Shown here piece by piece: positions 12,701-29,483 of a stretch of 64,000 nt of DNA. Made by a program: the position numbers and the translations under genes. Under the pieces are notes generated by a model, which worked only from the letters and a program-made list of their open reading frames with translations, was not told where the DNA came from and did not search any database. Origin of the DNA: Himantopus leucocephalus (taxonomy: Eukaryota; Chordata; Aves; Charadriiformes; Recurvirostridae); NCBI GenBank assembly GCA_003993805.1, contig RSEF01000002.1, positions 5,927,900 to 5,991,899 on the forward strand. The letters run 5' to 3'. The stretch's first letter is position 1. Every line of letters starts with the position of its first letter.

Positions 12701-15700
12701 CTGAGGGGGAGGAGATGCTCCCAGGGGTTCACACCTTTTGGTGTGGGCTGTGGGAGCTGCAGGGAGGATGATTTCCTGGCTTTCCTGGGACAGCCTTGAA
12801 ATGCAAAAGGCAGGGCTTGCAAGTCTCCTTCTTTTCTTTTTTTCCCGTTGCTTCCATCTCCATTTAGGAGGTAGGAGGGCAAAACCAGAGGATGCCTCAA
12901 GCTCCCCCACTCCTATCACCCCAGCCCCCAAAATGAGCCACGTAAGTCTGGGGTTTGCCCTTAGGAAGGTGTTACGGTATAAAATTTCCTCTAGGATGAA
13001 ATTCCTTCTTTTAATAAAAGCCCCATTTAAATAATCAAAGTCCCAAAGATGAGATGCAGCTGGCCCATTTGCCCAAGAGAGTGTTTCAGAATACTTTTAC
13101 CCAACAGTTGGTCTGAGATCAAACAGACTTGGCATTGCACTGTTTCCTGGATAACACGCCATCATTATTTATTAATCTGAATCAAAGTGCTTGATGTTTT
13201 CATGCTATCAGTTAGACAGAGCTTTATCGTCTGCCTCCTTTTTTTTTTTTTTTTAAATTTGTTGTGTTTTAAGAAAGTTTTGAAGATGTTTCAGTGGGAA
13301 ATCCATAGCTTAAGTGGCAGCTTGCTCATCTTTTATTTATTTTTGTAATAATCCCATTGTTGCTCGTTCAAAGCTCCAACAGATCCTTGTCCTCAGTCAA
13401 AAGTTTTATGCTTGCATGAGATTCTAATGGTGACTTTTAGAAGACAAGCGTGTTTTCCTGGTTTTGAATATGTATTGTCACATTTATTACTTTATGATTT
13501 AAAGAGAGGTTATTTGTCTTGTCACCGAGTAATTTTAAAATACTTTTTTATATTGAGATCAAAATGACTATGTAAAGTTCCCAATTTTTTCATATATTTT
13601 AAAAATACAAACACTGGGATGTCAAGCCAGTGGGAGTGGGAGAACCAGCAATGGGATGTGATTAGGGTGATTTCTGGCCTNCCCCCCCCCCCCCTGAAAA
13701 ATTGTGATTTTCTCTGAGAAATCTGTTCCCTTTTCAGTTTGGAGGCTTCTTTGTTGTAGAAATAAATTTGTATCTCAAAGTAGATGCTCTTTACTAAAAT
13801 GCTTCTCTTATTGGAAAAGCATTTTTCTATAGAAATAGAGTTTCAATAGGAAATTTGCAGTCAGCTGTTACATACGGCAGGCAACGCTGCTCCCCCTTCC
13901 TCTCGCAAGGGTGGTTTCATACAGAACCTGCACTTCTGCATATCTCTGACAGTGTTGTGGTTTTATAAGCACATTTTCCTATTCTAAAATGTTTTCCTGT
14001 CTCCTGTTTTTGTGTAAAACATCCTCACAAAGAGGGAGGATGATTAATTGGAAACTACAGAGGAAACTACAAAATCAATTGCACTCACAGAGCTGTCTAA
14101 TGTAGAAACTAAAATAATAAAAAAACCCAGAGAAATACATGGGTTTTTTCTCTCTCCTTACTCAGTCATGAGTCTTAACTGTTACTTGGAAGATTTTTCT
14201 GAAACAGAATTGTAACCCTTAAATTTTATCTTATTGGTGCTCAGCTACAAAAAATTTGCGAACATAGCAAACAATATTAAAAAAAAGCCAAAAACTGTGT
14301 TGATGGGTTGCAGACTTATTCTCACCATTTACACCAAAAGAAGATCTGATCCCCAAGCTGATTGTGCTTCTTTACAAAATTAATCCATAAGATTTTCTGC
14401 TCATAAATAACTGTGAAATGATTGAACTTTAAAACATAAGACTTCTCATGCGCTAAACCTCACGGAAGAATAATCTCTTGATAAATTTAGTTTTAAAGTA
14501 ACGGAAGCATAGATGATTGCAATGCTATTTTTAGACATGCGCAGTAAAAAAATTTTATTTGGTTTGTAGTAACGTTAGTTTAAGTCAGAGCCTCCAAATG
14601 AAGACAGAGATGTGAGAACAAGCAGGAACAGCACAGCTGGCGTGGTGAATAGTCCTGGCCCTGGGTTTGGAGGCAGTTTTGGAAAGAAGATGAACCCAGA
14701 TTGTGTTTGCCAAGGCAGGGAGAAGGAGACAGTGAGGGAGATATGAGATGGATGGGGCTGATGGCATCACTAGCCACGTCAGAAAGACTTGAAGACCAGG
14801 ACCTGTATCTCTGCTGCCTATCTGTACCAACCAGCAGAAGGAAAAGCACAGTTAAACCATCAGTTCTTGGTTCTCATTACAGTGTGCATTGGGTAAAATG
14901 CAGACAGTATCAGGAACTCTAGGTCTGTGCTATCAGGCCATACCTAAATAATGGTTACAAGTAGACTAGACATTGAGATGTGCTTCTGCTTCACGTGTGT
15001 AAGAAGGCAGTTATAATAAATTAGCAGAACTCTGTCCTGGACTATCTTATTCTTGTTAGCCACTGTGAGAGTAAATGTTAAGCATGCGAAGTGGGATTTC
15101 CCATTACATTCTTAATGTGAATCTTCAATTTAATTTAGATTCACCTGGGAATATTGTAAATTGTAAGAATTGAGATTATCAGTAATGCTTTTAATGGTCT
15201 GATCTTTCAAGCTAGATACTCTTCTTGCTTGGACCTAAGGCCTGGCTTACAGTCTCTCGTTTGTGTTTTGTGACAGCATTTTACATGGCTCTCTTTGCCA
15301 GCTCCATTGCTTCAGGATGATGGGAAGGGGAGGTAGGAGAAGTCATGCTGTAGCCCAAGACGGCAGTACAAAGCTGCAATATGGTCTGCTGGGACCATTT
15401 CTTCCAGGACATCATCTTTAACTTCTCTGCAGCTCACTGATTTGGAGATGAAGTGAGAAGCAGTTTCCACAAAGGATGGTGTGCTGGGTGAACCTTGTCT
15501 GGCCGCCTGGTGCCTACCAAGCTGCTCGCTCACTACCCCCCCTCCTCAGACTGGGTTAACCCATCTCAGAGAGTTATTAGGTAAAGGGGAACTAAGATAC
15601 AACCAGCCTATATAACGGATAGTTAATTAGGCCCCTGGAAATTGTGGAATGTATCCTGGAGACATTGACAAGGGGGATCTGTGAAACGCCATCCAAATTT

Positions 15701-15798
15701 GCCTCTTTTCTTTCCCCCACTTGCATTTCTGTCTTCCCTGTCTGGCAATAGAGATGAGCAGGAGAGAGCACGGATCCCAGACACCTCTTCTGTAGTTA

Positions 15799-15827
15799 GC
15801 ACTACAAGTTTGNGCACTACAAATTTT
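15799..15827. repeat. Short repeat joined by a single N
   Basis: The string gcactacaagtttg (15799-15812), N at 15813, then gcactacaaatttt (15814-15827). It has the same signature as the longer single-N duplications. Confidence 0.7.
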
Positions 15828-18800
15828 GGGAATATTTTTGGAAGGGAAGTAGAGTTGGGGAAGCATATTTTAGAGCCAGGCTAAACACTTGTGTGGGAAG
15901 AAAGGAAATGTGCCATCCCACTAGTTCTGCTTTTAAAATCACTATATGCTTTGACATAATCTGTAAGACAAGCCCAAGACTGGAGTAGGAAATTGGCTGT
16001 GAACTGGCATATGATGCACATTTTCAGCTCTTTTTTGGGTTGTTTCGTTGTGGTTCCCTAGGAGTCATGGATGTCATTAGCCCGTATTTCACTTTACTTT
16101 CAAAAATATTAGCTCAAAGCAACTTTTGCCCGTGTAACGGCACAATCCAGATCTCAAACATCCCTTTAATCTGCAGAAACAAGACACGAGGCAGAAAATA
16201 TTTTCCAGGTCTGTGAGTCCATGGTGAGTCTGAGAGTATCAGGATAACCTGGGTGATCATGTTTCTGGCAACAATGTGGTTGTCATTGACTAATTAAATG
16301 TATGCAGTTTGTTGAAGCTGAAGATCCATATGTCATTGTAAAGCAATTGTGGGTGCTGGAAAGCTGTTGTAAAAGTGGTAGAGTTTGCCACCCGCTGGGA
16401 TGGAACAGCCCCGTGCTCCGCTCCTGTACCACCACACATGTAGAGGTAGCTGGTCTCTTTTTTTTTTTTCTGAGAAGTCAAGCAGAAGAAAGGCTAACAC
16501 ACATCACATGCCCCGGATCATATTCCATAATGGTCTGAATTTGGGGGGGGACAGGTTTCAGTCCAGAAGCCCCTGGTCTGTCAGAGAAAAGCAGACATAC
16601 AAGCGTAGACACTCAGTTTGCAGTTACCTACCTACAGGTACATATCAGCACCTAAATTTAGGTGTCCTAATAAACAAATTGAATCATCAGGGCCTTCGCT
16701 AGAGTCTAAAGTGTAGTTTATCTCACTGAAGTAGACATATAAAACAGGACAGATGACTCATGTCCTAACAGTGTCTACTTCTCCCTGAATGTCTGACATC
16801 CTGCGTTTCTTTGGTTTGGCTAATCTGTTCCAATGCATCAGAGAAGCTAGATTTTAGTTGATTCATTCTATCCTGTGCATGAGGCTATTTCACAAGAGCT
16901 GCATATCAAATACTTTTTTTTTTTTTAGCTAAAAATGTTTATATTACATAATTTGTCCTGTCTAAGCTGAGGAACTATACTGCAGGATGGATAAAGATAC
17001 AGGTAGATGTACAGAGGAGCAGGCAGCATGTGAATTATTAGCCCCTTACGTGGCAGATTAAAAATTAAGAGATCTGACCAAAATCTTCTATTTCCTTGTC
17101 AAACTTCTATTTTTAGTTGAAATTTTCTTGAGAAATGAAAAAAAAAACCCAAACTGAACATTCAAGCAGTGCAGCCACTTCTGTATCATTTTAGGATCCA
17201 ATATGAATAAGTGTTACTATACCTCATACACGTAATGTCCCTTGGGGGCTCTCCCCTTGTCCCCAGTATTCATATATTATTGTGGGTCTCTAGCATAGAA
17301 AGAACCTATAATTCCCTATAGGAGGGAATTAGGACCAAGATATTGGATGATCTGTTAGTGCAATTGCTGTTCATCACCGCTATTAGCAATAATAAAGCTA
17401 TTTGTAGGAATAGTGTTTTTTCTTTCAGGAAGCGCAAACAAGTTCCCAAATTATGGAGCTAGTGCATTTTCCATTTTGAAAACATCCTGCATTGATACCA
17501 TCATCAGATGTTTCTCTTTCACAGGCCGCTTGGTGTATTATTTTCTGGTTTACTCATTGACTGGTTGGTCCTATAAGCTAAATTAATCAAGAAGCCACAA
17601 CAGGGTTTGCAATACCAGGCCACTATTCTGTGCTTCCAGTGCATTGTGCCTCAGGCCCAACTGAGTATTACCAACCACTCAAGCATGCACCGTTGACACA
17701 TAAATGCATATTTGGATGTAGCTTGTTAGTAAATGCAATGTCCCCAGCAGTTTTATTCGGATGATTATATTATTGCTAATTAACAGAAAATGTCATGACT
17801 TTTGGAAAATAATTGTTTGTGCAATGTGTTATTTACCCTGAAAAAATCTTCCATGTAAAAAGATGAGGAAATTATACAGGGGAGAAGGGGAGGAATATTC
17901 GGGAGAGCCACAGGGTTCTCAGAAGCGTAAGCCTCATTGACATCAGTGGGACATAGCCAAAACCACTCCTGGTAATGTGACTCACTCCTATACCTCTGAA
18001 ATCATCCATGTTCAACCCTCTTTAGATGCTCCCCATCATTTGCTCAGATGTACTTTAGGTTTTGGTTAGTGTCAGGAGAAATAAAGTTTAATTCAGCTAA
18101 CCTACCAGCAAAATGTAGAAGCTAGAAGGCGGCAATCTTGGTGCTAGTATTAAAGGCTACGAGGTATTAAAAAAAATACAGTGAAAAATCCCTGGCTCCT
18201 CTGCCTTCTTGCTTCCATCGGCCTCATTTACATAATGGTTTAGAGCATTATGTAATTCAAATCAAATCACTGTCAGTCGGCACCAGCATCCATTGCATCT
18301 TTTCCATGAAGCTACACCAAGTCGCTGGAGTAAATGTATTCAAAAGGAATGACAGAAATGAAATAATTCTGTCTCTCTGACGCCAGGGGTCTGACCCAGC
18401 ACCTATTGCAGTCACATGAAATATTTCCCTTAACTGACATGAGCTGAGGATTGCACCCCCAGAGCCCATGTAAGCTCTTAACTCTGATTCCTCAACTTGG
18501 CAACCAAACCCAGGCGGTTTTCAATTGCAACCGGACCGAATATCCCTCCTCTGTGGGCAGCAATAATCTCTGTCTCTCTGGGAGGAGGGAATCTCCTCCA
18601 TCGAAGTGGAAGATCCACTAGCTTTATCCAAACAGTATTGTCACATTTACAGTGCACTAAATAATGAATCAAATCTGCAATATACCCCAGCAGTCAGCAA
18701 CCAGCTATTCCCTGGTAGGGTCCCTGTTCAATTTACCCTTCGTGGGTCTCTGTTTCCATTACCGAGCGGGATAATTTTGCCAATGTGCTTCTAAATATGT

Positions 18801-20480
18801 GCCTTTTGTTTTTTCTCCTGTGTATTTTATTGCAAAATCATTGCAAAGGCCAGCCCATGGCTGAGGCTCCATTAGCACCAAACACCATCCAAAACCATAG
18901 GCAGATAGGGGCCCTGCATCCTTGTCCGGGGGAACTTACCATGATAGACAGTGATGCATTGCATGGGACAAAGAGGAGAATAAAGTAGCTGTGCCAAAAT
19001 CACACAGGACCGGTGTGAATGTCGCTTGAGGGTTATTGCAGAGGACAGGGAGAGGTTTGTGGAAAGGTTACGTTGACTTGGAATAAAGTAGGTGGGAGGG
19101 TGAGACCGTTTTCTTGGCTAATGTGTAGGAAAGGGATAGAGGTGGAGAAGGATGGGAAGCTGGGTGTAGGTGTAGGTTTACGGATGGGGTGGAGTTCAGT
19201 GAAGCGTGGTGGTCGTGGAGCAAAGTGCTCCTGGTCCTGCAGACTCGGCAGGACCTGCTGTCTCACCTCCTATTCGTGGGATGTGGAAAGGGGACCTGCC
19301 ACCTCTCACAGCTTGACACTCTATGATTTGGGTCTGTCACTCCCAGCCTTTCACATCTAGTATTTTCTTGACCCTTCACCTCTGTCCCTTTTTCTTTCTG
19401 TCACCTGACAGAAGGGAAACCTATATTGCTCTGTTTACTGGTTAAAATGGAGTTTGGTTTTTATGTCATGTTTGTTTCTTAGTTCAGTGCTAAAATTGTG
19501 AAAGAGGCACTGGCTTGGCTTATAAAGTTTCATCCACCTTTTTCAATCTAATCATACCAGTTCAGGTGATGGCTTTTACAAGTCTGTTGGTTTTCCCTGC
19601 TGATAAAATATGTCTCCGTAACTCAGATGGTGGGGATCAGTGATGCCTTACCTATAACTTTGTGGTAATACATCAGACAGCTTTCCAGCCGTGGCTCCCT
19701 CTCCTCTAGACGCATGCAGCCAAGCTTTTGGTGGCCAGCATAAAACTTGCCTTCTTTCAGCAGCAGCATAAATATCCCATAATGGCTTCAGAATATACTT
19801 TAATAGCTGTTTTACAACTTCCTATATCCGATAGAACATCTTTACAAAACACTCTGTGAATAAAATGGACCAGATTTAGTATATTTTATTCATGTGAGCA
19901 TTCAAAGCACCTAATGATGCGAGTAGTGTATATTATATTTGGCACAACATGGAGTTCTCCTGTAGATTTCTTATTTTTTGTTCAAAACCTAGTGACTGCA
20001 TCCCGAGCTGAAAACATTCCTCTTCCTTGGTAGCTCTTTGCAAGCTCTGTTGGTTTAGAGTAGCAAAGGGGAAATCTTTCCCTGCATCTGAAGGCTGAGT
20101 AGTTTATAGTAAAATAACTCTGAGGCCAATCTCTAGTTAATTAAAAAAGACATGAAAACCTGTTGGGTGCAGAGAATTATAATTTTCAGCAAAATATAGA
20201 GATGCGCACTGGTAACTATAATGTTCTGCTTCCCTCTTGCTTATTTATGTCATTTTGTTGCAGCCTAATTTGAAATAAAAACACCTGCAAAGAAAGCAGA
20301 ATATTTTTAGCTCACTAAAAATATATATTTTATCATAAGAGACGACTTAGTGCCAGCATTTAATTCCTGGCATAACATTTGTCATCCCCAAATACTGTTT
20401 CAATATCGGGATGAAATCTTCTGAATTCATTTCCTTTTAGCACATGTTAGCTTTCTGAAGACTTTATCTTATCAATAAGT

Positions 20481-20880
20481 CATTGGTAATATCAGAATGC
20501 CGCGATTCTGATGACTGAGGCGCCAGCAAAACTCATTAAACTGGATTTAAAAGAAGATACAGCGTAGGCAGAGCTGGTTGTGACGAAAGGCTCGTGGGTT
20601 GGTGACTCTGAGATTTCGGTTTGGACGTTTTATGTCGTTTTTTTTTCCCAACGATGCGAATGCGATGAGTTCTCTTACTTGTTTATTTCTGCCCCTGGTC
20701 AGCATGCATGGTGAACAAACAGGGCTCGTTTTAGAAAATCTATGTTATGCGATGTCATTATCAACCTGCAGGGTTGCCTTGTGACGTGGGCAGCAAGAGG
20801 AACTCTGTCTCACAGCTCCTCCTGCGTCAGTCTGGGGCGGATTTCAATGCTGTGCTTTTCCTAGGAGATCTCCTTTGAGA
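20481..20880. promoter_or_regulatory. CpG-dense patch, candidate promoter or first-exon region
   Basis: I count about 17 CpG dinucleotides between roughly 20500 and 20850, including the cluster acgatgcgaatgcgatg near 20651. Surrounding kilobases have only a few per 400 nt. The patch has about average GC content, so it is not a classical CpG island. It contains CRE/AP-1-like strings (tgacgtgg near 20782, tgcgtcag near 20823). It lies 5.9 kb upstream of exon 2 on a plausible side for a non-coding exon 1. No TATA box or clear exon boundary could be assigned. Confidence 0.3.
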
Positions 20881-23800
20881 GTTAAGCATTGCAGCCGTTT
20901 CCATCAGATTTTTGTGGAATAGAAAACCTTTCCGCTTCAGGCCAGCCATGGGAGCCTGCCTGGTCCCCGGCAGCTATTGGTGACTCCAAAGTCTGTGCCA
21001 TGTTCAGCAGCACCCTGATTCACACCTTTGACTTCCAACTCACCCAGCAAGATGTCCCTGGATGAAGAAGCATTTGCAGATTGCCTTCACAGGTTGTAAA
21101 CCTCCCCCCAGGGCTTTCCAGCTCCCTGCAAGCTTGGTTACCTTCTAGGTCATTACTTTAAAACCCCAATTACACACTCTCTGGTGTTCACACTCTGGTG
21201 TGAAGATAATCTCTTTAAAAAAAAGCATTTCTATCCAAATATTCCTGGTCCTAATAGATCACTTCCCCAGCTGCTGTGACTTCCCTGGGTTGGGCAGAGC
21301 TGTGCTGATTTACGCCAGCTGGAGAGGTGGCTGATTATATTTGTTAGGAACGTGTACTACAAAAAAAAAATAAAATCATTGTTTATGGTCTTGACAAAAT
21401 TACGCCTGTTGGAAAAAAGAAACAAACCAGATATCAGTCTAAGCAGAAGTAATGAGTGTGCTGTGTAAAATTTCAAGGACTGTATTATTCAGTTCCCCCT
21501 TGTTTTGATGTGAGCACACAGACCCTCAGAGTGTGTATTAACAGAAACTGAAATTTTTCAGTTAAAAGACAAATTCCCATGACACCTCCTAGCTGTGGAA
21601 TTGAAGTGCGGTATAAATATAAGTGAATTAAGTCTCAAAAGGTTGCCTGTTGATTGTAAGTAAAATTATGAAGAGTGTCTAAGTCACCTAGACTCCTTTA
21701 GCCTCTTGATCTTTATGCATCTTTATGTAGGAAGTCTTTATTTGATCTTAATTAAAAACAGGAGTTCTCCGTGAAGCCATTACTTCATGGTTGGAATAAA
21801 AATTTCATGCAGTTCCGTATCACCTTGTAGTCTTTTTAGACTTGATAAAATGTTTGTGTGTATGTGTAAATTTATGCAGAAGAATTTGTGAATCTAGGTG
21901 AGTTAACATTAAATTAGATATGTCATTGTATTACTCTTTATTTCCCCAGCCTACTATTCTTATGTTTTGCAGTGCTCTGCAGGTCAAAGGAAAATGCCAA
22001 AGAGATTATATGGAAAAGAGGAGGGAAATAAGACAACAGTGATCCATGTAGTCTCAAACATTTAAAAGAAACCCATCCTCATAACTGTTTTTGTTACCAC
22101 AGCAGTTAGGAATGCAAAGTCTATATTTAGTCACAAACATTTCTCAAACAACAGGAGAATTTAGGACTCCTGAATGTTATTTTGTAAGATTTAGGTTTAG
22201 CAGAATCACAGTGGAAACATAGCTGCTGCCACAGGCTATCACCCATCTCCCCAGCCCATGGTGAGTAGTGGCTTCTTGAGTGGCATCATGGAAGTCAGTA
22301 GGGTTCAATGAATATAATCCTACTCGAGATGAGCATGTCTGATGGTATCTAACCTTTAGCCTCTAAGCGTCACTTACACATTGTTGATCTTCAAGTTTGG
22401 CTCCTTTATTATCATTGCCAAGCGTCTGAAATATATGCATGCATGTCCTTGATACCACGCCAGGCAAACAATCGTATGCCATCACGTAAGCAGAAGATGG
22501 AGGTGCAAAAAGCTGTGGCTTCTCTGAGGTCAGGGTCCAGCCAGCTGCAGGGCACAGCAAGGACCTCAGCTTCTGTTTCCCTTGTTGGTTCTGGAGAATA
22601 GGACCTCCCTGCTGGCTCATGTCAGCCTCTTGGGCCATGATAAGGGGCTGGTAGGCACTAGGGTGGTGGTCTGAGTCCACATAGCCCATGCAAGACTGGG
22701 AGGGCAGGTAGCTGGGGCTGAGCGGGGCCCACTTCCCTTGCATTTACACCCCTGCAGGCAACCTGTTGCTCAAAGTGGCCTTTTAGGTGATGGTCACCCA
22801 TCCACGGCATGTCAGGGAAAGGTCTGTAGGGCGTACAGGTCATGTGCTGAGAACCTGAAAGGTCTTTTGAGCTGGGGTGGCTGAAGCCTATGACAGTAAG
22901 GCTACAACTAATGGAAAATGACATTTATCTTTCTGAATAAATAGAAGTGCTAGCAATATCTTATTTGTTTGTACTGTTCTCACTTCTTGCCATGCCATAG
23001 AAAACACGCATCTTGGGGCTTTATTTTCATGTGCACATTTTGTTTACATAACCAGTACGTTTTTATCAGCAAGAACCGATGTTAACTGAATTTAACAAAG
23101 ACAAAGCAAGAGGGAAATATTCATTCTGTGCATGGTGATATCACAGAAACAGTGTGTTTGAAGCCTTGTACTTCAAAAATATGCCTGAGAGGAATGGAAA
23201 AATCCAGGCTCATATTGTAAAAACGTGAGTCACAACAGCTATTATCTCTTAAGAAATGGCATTCTAGCTCTTTGATTCAGTCATTGATGATTTCCCTTTT
23301 TAAGTTGTGGTGCTTTCTTACCCTTTTAAGAAACATCTGGGCTAACCCTGGCTATTTGTAGAAATGTTTGCAATTCATAGATTAAAAGAAATTAGACATA
23401 GAAAAGACCCGTGAAATTATCTTGTCCATTTCCTGAAAGCATATGAAATTGAAAAAGAATTAGGCTAAATATATATATTAAAATTTGGAACTTTAACTTA
23501 TATACAATATGAAGACAAAACATGCCAAGATTTTTTAATTGTAAGGATGCTGGAAAATGTAATTTTTTAAGTAAAAGTAAAGAGAAGTGTAGCAAAAGCT
23601 CTAATGAAGTTTGTGTAGGATTTTCCAGCTGTTCCTAGATGGCTTTCTTTCCAGAATTTGCAGATAAAATTGAAAAGATCTGGTTTTGACTAGTTTGAAG
23701 TTGATTCAATTTTCTAATAAAAGNAAAAAACCCACAACAAAAAAGAAGCCAAACACTTTTCATTTTGATTACATTTTTCTGGCTATTTTATGCCCCTCAT

Positions 23801-26737
23801 CTTGCCCTATTCTTTTTTTTTTTCTTTTTTAAAAATTTTTGACCAGTTCTGTTGCCAGAATGACTTGTTTTGGAAGTCCCTAAGGAAGTCTGGAAGGATG
23901 CTGAATATTCTAGTAAAGATTCAGTTTTTGTGATCAAGCAACACCCATGAAAACTGTGGCACTTAGTAGAGACATTCCACACATTCTGCTATCATCTCAG
24001 TAAAATACTCAGTGTCCCTCATGCTTTATGGCAATGCCTCCAGTTCGGCTGTATGGAGAAGGCGGTGCAGAGGTGGCTACCACCAGTTTTCCAGCAAAGG
24101 GAATGTCTCCATAGGTTGGAGGTAGTCACCCATCTCGTGCTCTGAAGCACTGGAACCAGGTAGTTGGTGCAGTCCAGGTCCTGGGCACCTGCAGATGTAC
24201 AGGGCATTAACTTTGCTTCTCCGTATGCTTCCGTATGCTTCCGTGTCTGCACAAGCTCAGGCCAGCCACAGATTTGGTGGGCAGATTGAGCCCTTGCCCA
24301 AGGCAGCATAGGCTGTCTTGTGTTGGCTTTAGTGCTATATAAGGACAAAAGAACATAAGAGCAGATGACGTGTGCCTCCAGACTGGTAGCCTAGTAAGAG
24401 CGTAAAAACAGGGCAAACATAAGTAGTCTTTCTCACATGCACCCAGGTTCTGTAGCTAAGGGATTTTCTCAATCAGAGACAGGACCTTTGTGTTTAAAAC
24501 CATTAATGGCTCTCTTGCCCTTGGATTTGTCTCGTGGCTTTGTGAATCCTTGCCATTTGCAGCCAACAAGTCTCACAGGACAACTCTGCACTGTGTGGAA
24601 GGCGGCTCCAGTGATTGTTTCAAACCTGCTGCTCTGTGATTTCGTTTGAAATTTCTCCATCCTTGTATTATGAGAAAAAAGCCAACAATCACTCCCCATT
24701 CACCGTCTTCACAGCACTACACCTCAGTTAACAGCCCCCAATGATCTCCTTTCCGGTTTAGAAACCTAGTCTGAGCCCTTCCAGAAGTACTGACCAGCCA
24801 CAGATTTTTGTTATCCACCTCAGCACTGAGACAGGTTTCATTGTGAAGAAACAAAAATCAAAATGACAAAAAAACTCTGAGAATTCTCTGGCCACCTGTA
24901 CTGATGTCATTTATAGAAAGCGAAATTCTATTTGCTTGCACTGGTGCTGAGTCACAAAGCGTTGAGCATAAAACTCAATTTCTGGGAAAGCTTCTAATTT
25001 CCTGTTTTTCAGGAGGAAGGGGATAAAACAAATGGAGGGAGGGGGAAGGAATAAAGAGAATATCTAAATAAAGAAGAATGTCAGAATACCCAAACTCCAG
25101 GAAGGCTAATTCATTTTAGCCTTGCTTGTTCAAACACGCAGTAATGCGGAGTATAATGTATGAGCTCCAGTAAATCATTCCTGTATGATAGGCTGTGATC
25201 AATGACAATTTAATGAATTCATTTTAAAACGAAGTCAGAATAGGAAAAACAGTAGTTATTTGAAAGAGTACTTTACTCAAATAAATTGAGTCAATAAATA
25301 TGCTATTTGTCATGCAGAGTCCAGTTAAAGTCTTGTTTGCTAACAAAAATGCTGTCATCACAGAGCCTAATAGAAGCAAACTATCTGGAACTATCCACTG
25401 TAAATAGACAAATACCATCTGAAAGCAGAAAACAACAATTGCGGCTGAACAAAGAATTGTATCCTGCGCACATCGACGAATGCAATAGGGTAGCCCACCT
25501 CAAAATCTACTATTTTGTTTGTCACCAGCTTGTATTCTGATTTAGTATGAAAGGTCTGGTGGTAGTAAAAAACCAAAGGCTGTGTTTATTCTGCGAAACC
25601 AGTTTTAATTGTTGAGTAGCGAGGGTTTCTCTTGCTGGAAAAACATGCCACTAAAGTAGCTATTAAATTGCAAAATGTCTTCAGTGAACTTGGATGGATT
25701 TGTGCAGGCTACTAGAACAGGAATAAGATTTGTGCCTTTTCAAACAGTAGTTTTACATTAGTTTTCACAGCTATCCATGTTGTTTAGTACAGATACAAGA
25801 AGGCTGTTCTGCTGTGGTTTTTACCCTTAGCTTTATTCGTGTAAGTTGAAAAGATATGGCCGTTCTCACTCGTTTTCATTCCGGCGAGTACGGGAAGTGT
25901 TAGCAGTGAAGCACCATCCACCCAAGGTGGTCAAACCTCACAGGTTTGAGTTAGATGTTCAAACCCGTATTGGAGGGAAGGAGCGTGTTTTTCAGATGTG
26001 ATGAACTGGCAACAGTGGCTATTCAGCACCTCAGAAGCTTGGAGTGCTCTCATGAAGATCCCAGGGCTTTGCCAGGCACATTTGGCTTCCAGCATCCTTC
26101 AGATTGTAGGGTGTGGAGGAGAAGAAAATGCCCAGAAGTCTTGACAGATATCTTGAAGATGGTATTTCCTATCCCAAAGGGAAATAAAAATTATGTTGCA
26201 GAAGCCTAAGACAGAGATTATGCAGAATTTCTGTGTGATTTAAGAATCCGTACTTGACCCTCCACTCTTTAAATTTGGAATAGAACAGCTGGGGCATTTT
26301 TAGAGCTTGCATCATGTGGTCAGAGATCGGCCAATTTAAATCTGCCCTGCGGTCATATTAGGCACATTGTTCATCCACTCCCAGATCTGCATTTTCAAAA
26401 ATGAGTTAGGAATCCAAATCCCTGTGGCTATCAATGAAACTTAAGCTTGTATGAATCTAAGTTACTCCTTAGTTTGGATTTAGCATCCCAAGCAACTGAA
26501 AAACTTAATACTCCACAGTCTATCTACAAAGTCTTTTTAGCTCTGATCATGGGTGATTCCTAATTGAAATTACAGTTTCAGTCATTTCTCTTTTCCTTGG
26601 TGTTCTCACATAAAAATAGATGAAGGGTTTCCTGATAATAGATAGCCTAAAAGTCATTTGGGTTATTCTTTTCATTTTGATGGCTTTGTTCTTCTTGCTG
26701 TGCTCCAGTCGCTAACCTTTGGTACTTTTTGTTTCAG
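20881..26737. other. SCN5A: Non-coding sequence upstream of exon 2 (likely intron 1)
   Basis: Almost 6 kb without recognisable coding sequence. A 10-bp unit (ccgtatgctt) is repeated twice with flanking partial copies at 24216-24245, and there is a single N at 23724 beside poly-A. The right end is the T-rich acceptor of exon 2, so at least the nearest part is intron 1 of the channel gene. Confidence 0.6.
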
Positions 26738-26781
26738 TTCTTTCCACTACAAGGAGTAAAGACCAGTAAAGACAAAGCAGG

Positions 26782-28851
<2,070 letters not shown>

Positions 28852-29483
28852 TGATTTCCCCTCTTGTGTATTTTATATGGTTTTTAAACACAGATGGATG
28901 GAAGTCAGAAACCATTTTATTTCATTAAGCTGTTTTAAATCTTTCAGCTGAATTTGCTTGCACAAGCAGAAACGCACTTGGATTTTTGGTTTGTTTCATT
29001 TTGTATTGTTATGTGAGCTATGAAAACGAGTAGATTGTACTACTGGCATCAGATAACGTGAACTGCACTCCAGAGTCTGGTGAGTTTACTCAGGTTTAAA
29101 GGGTGTGAAGGGCCTGATCATGTTTAGTAAAGAGTCAGTGGAAGAAACTGGGTGTAGTACCTTAGAAAGGAAGGGAACTGGGAGGCTGGAGCACACCTGG
29201 GGAAATCTACACTGACGGAGAGTATTGCTACTGAGCACCTCTCCCATGAGGCTCTATGACACCCTATGCAGATGCAATTTAATTTTGAACTGCCTCAGAA
29301 CTGAATTTTTTTTTTGCTGTCCTGAAAGAGAACACTTAAAAAATTGTTTTGTTGGGTTTTTTTAGTTTATTTATCGAAATGTGTTATCCAGCTAGAAATG
29401 AAAGCACAGACTGGCCTGCTGGACCTTTCAAGGGAAGGGAGATGCCTGATTTCCCCTAGGTCTAGTTCTGAAGTCATGCAAGA

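Larger units (their letters stand above)
1..20480. other. Non-coding flank or intron 1, no gene recognised
   Basis: I found no recognisable protein, RNA gene or channel exon. Short open frames are scattered on both strands without family motifs. Visible structure is limited to MIR-like relics (3133-3219, weaker at 4700-4750), a single-N tandem duplication (3554-3758), a small duplication at 15799-15827, and homopolymer tracts (poly-A 3032-3046, poly-T 3345-3367 and 13240-13254, poly-C 13682-13694). An ancient repeat fragment lies at 17931-17958. The non-coding first exon of the channel gene may lie here or in the next segment. Confidence 0.6.

Noticed and set aside
17107..17116. Perfect MEF2-type site ctatttttag upstream of a heart gene
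   Set aside because: A 10-bp AT-rich match is expected a few times by chance in 64 kb. No clustered cardiac motifs were seen beside it.
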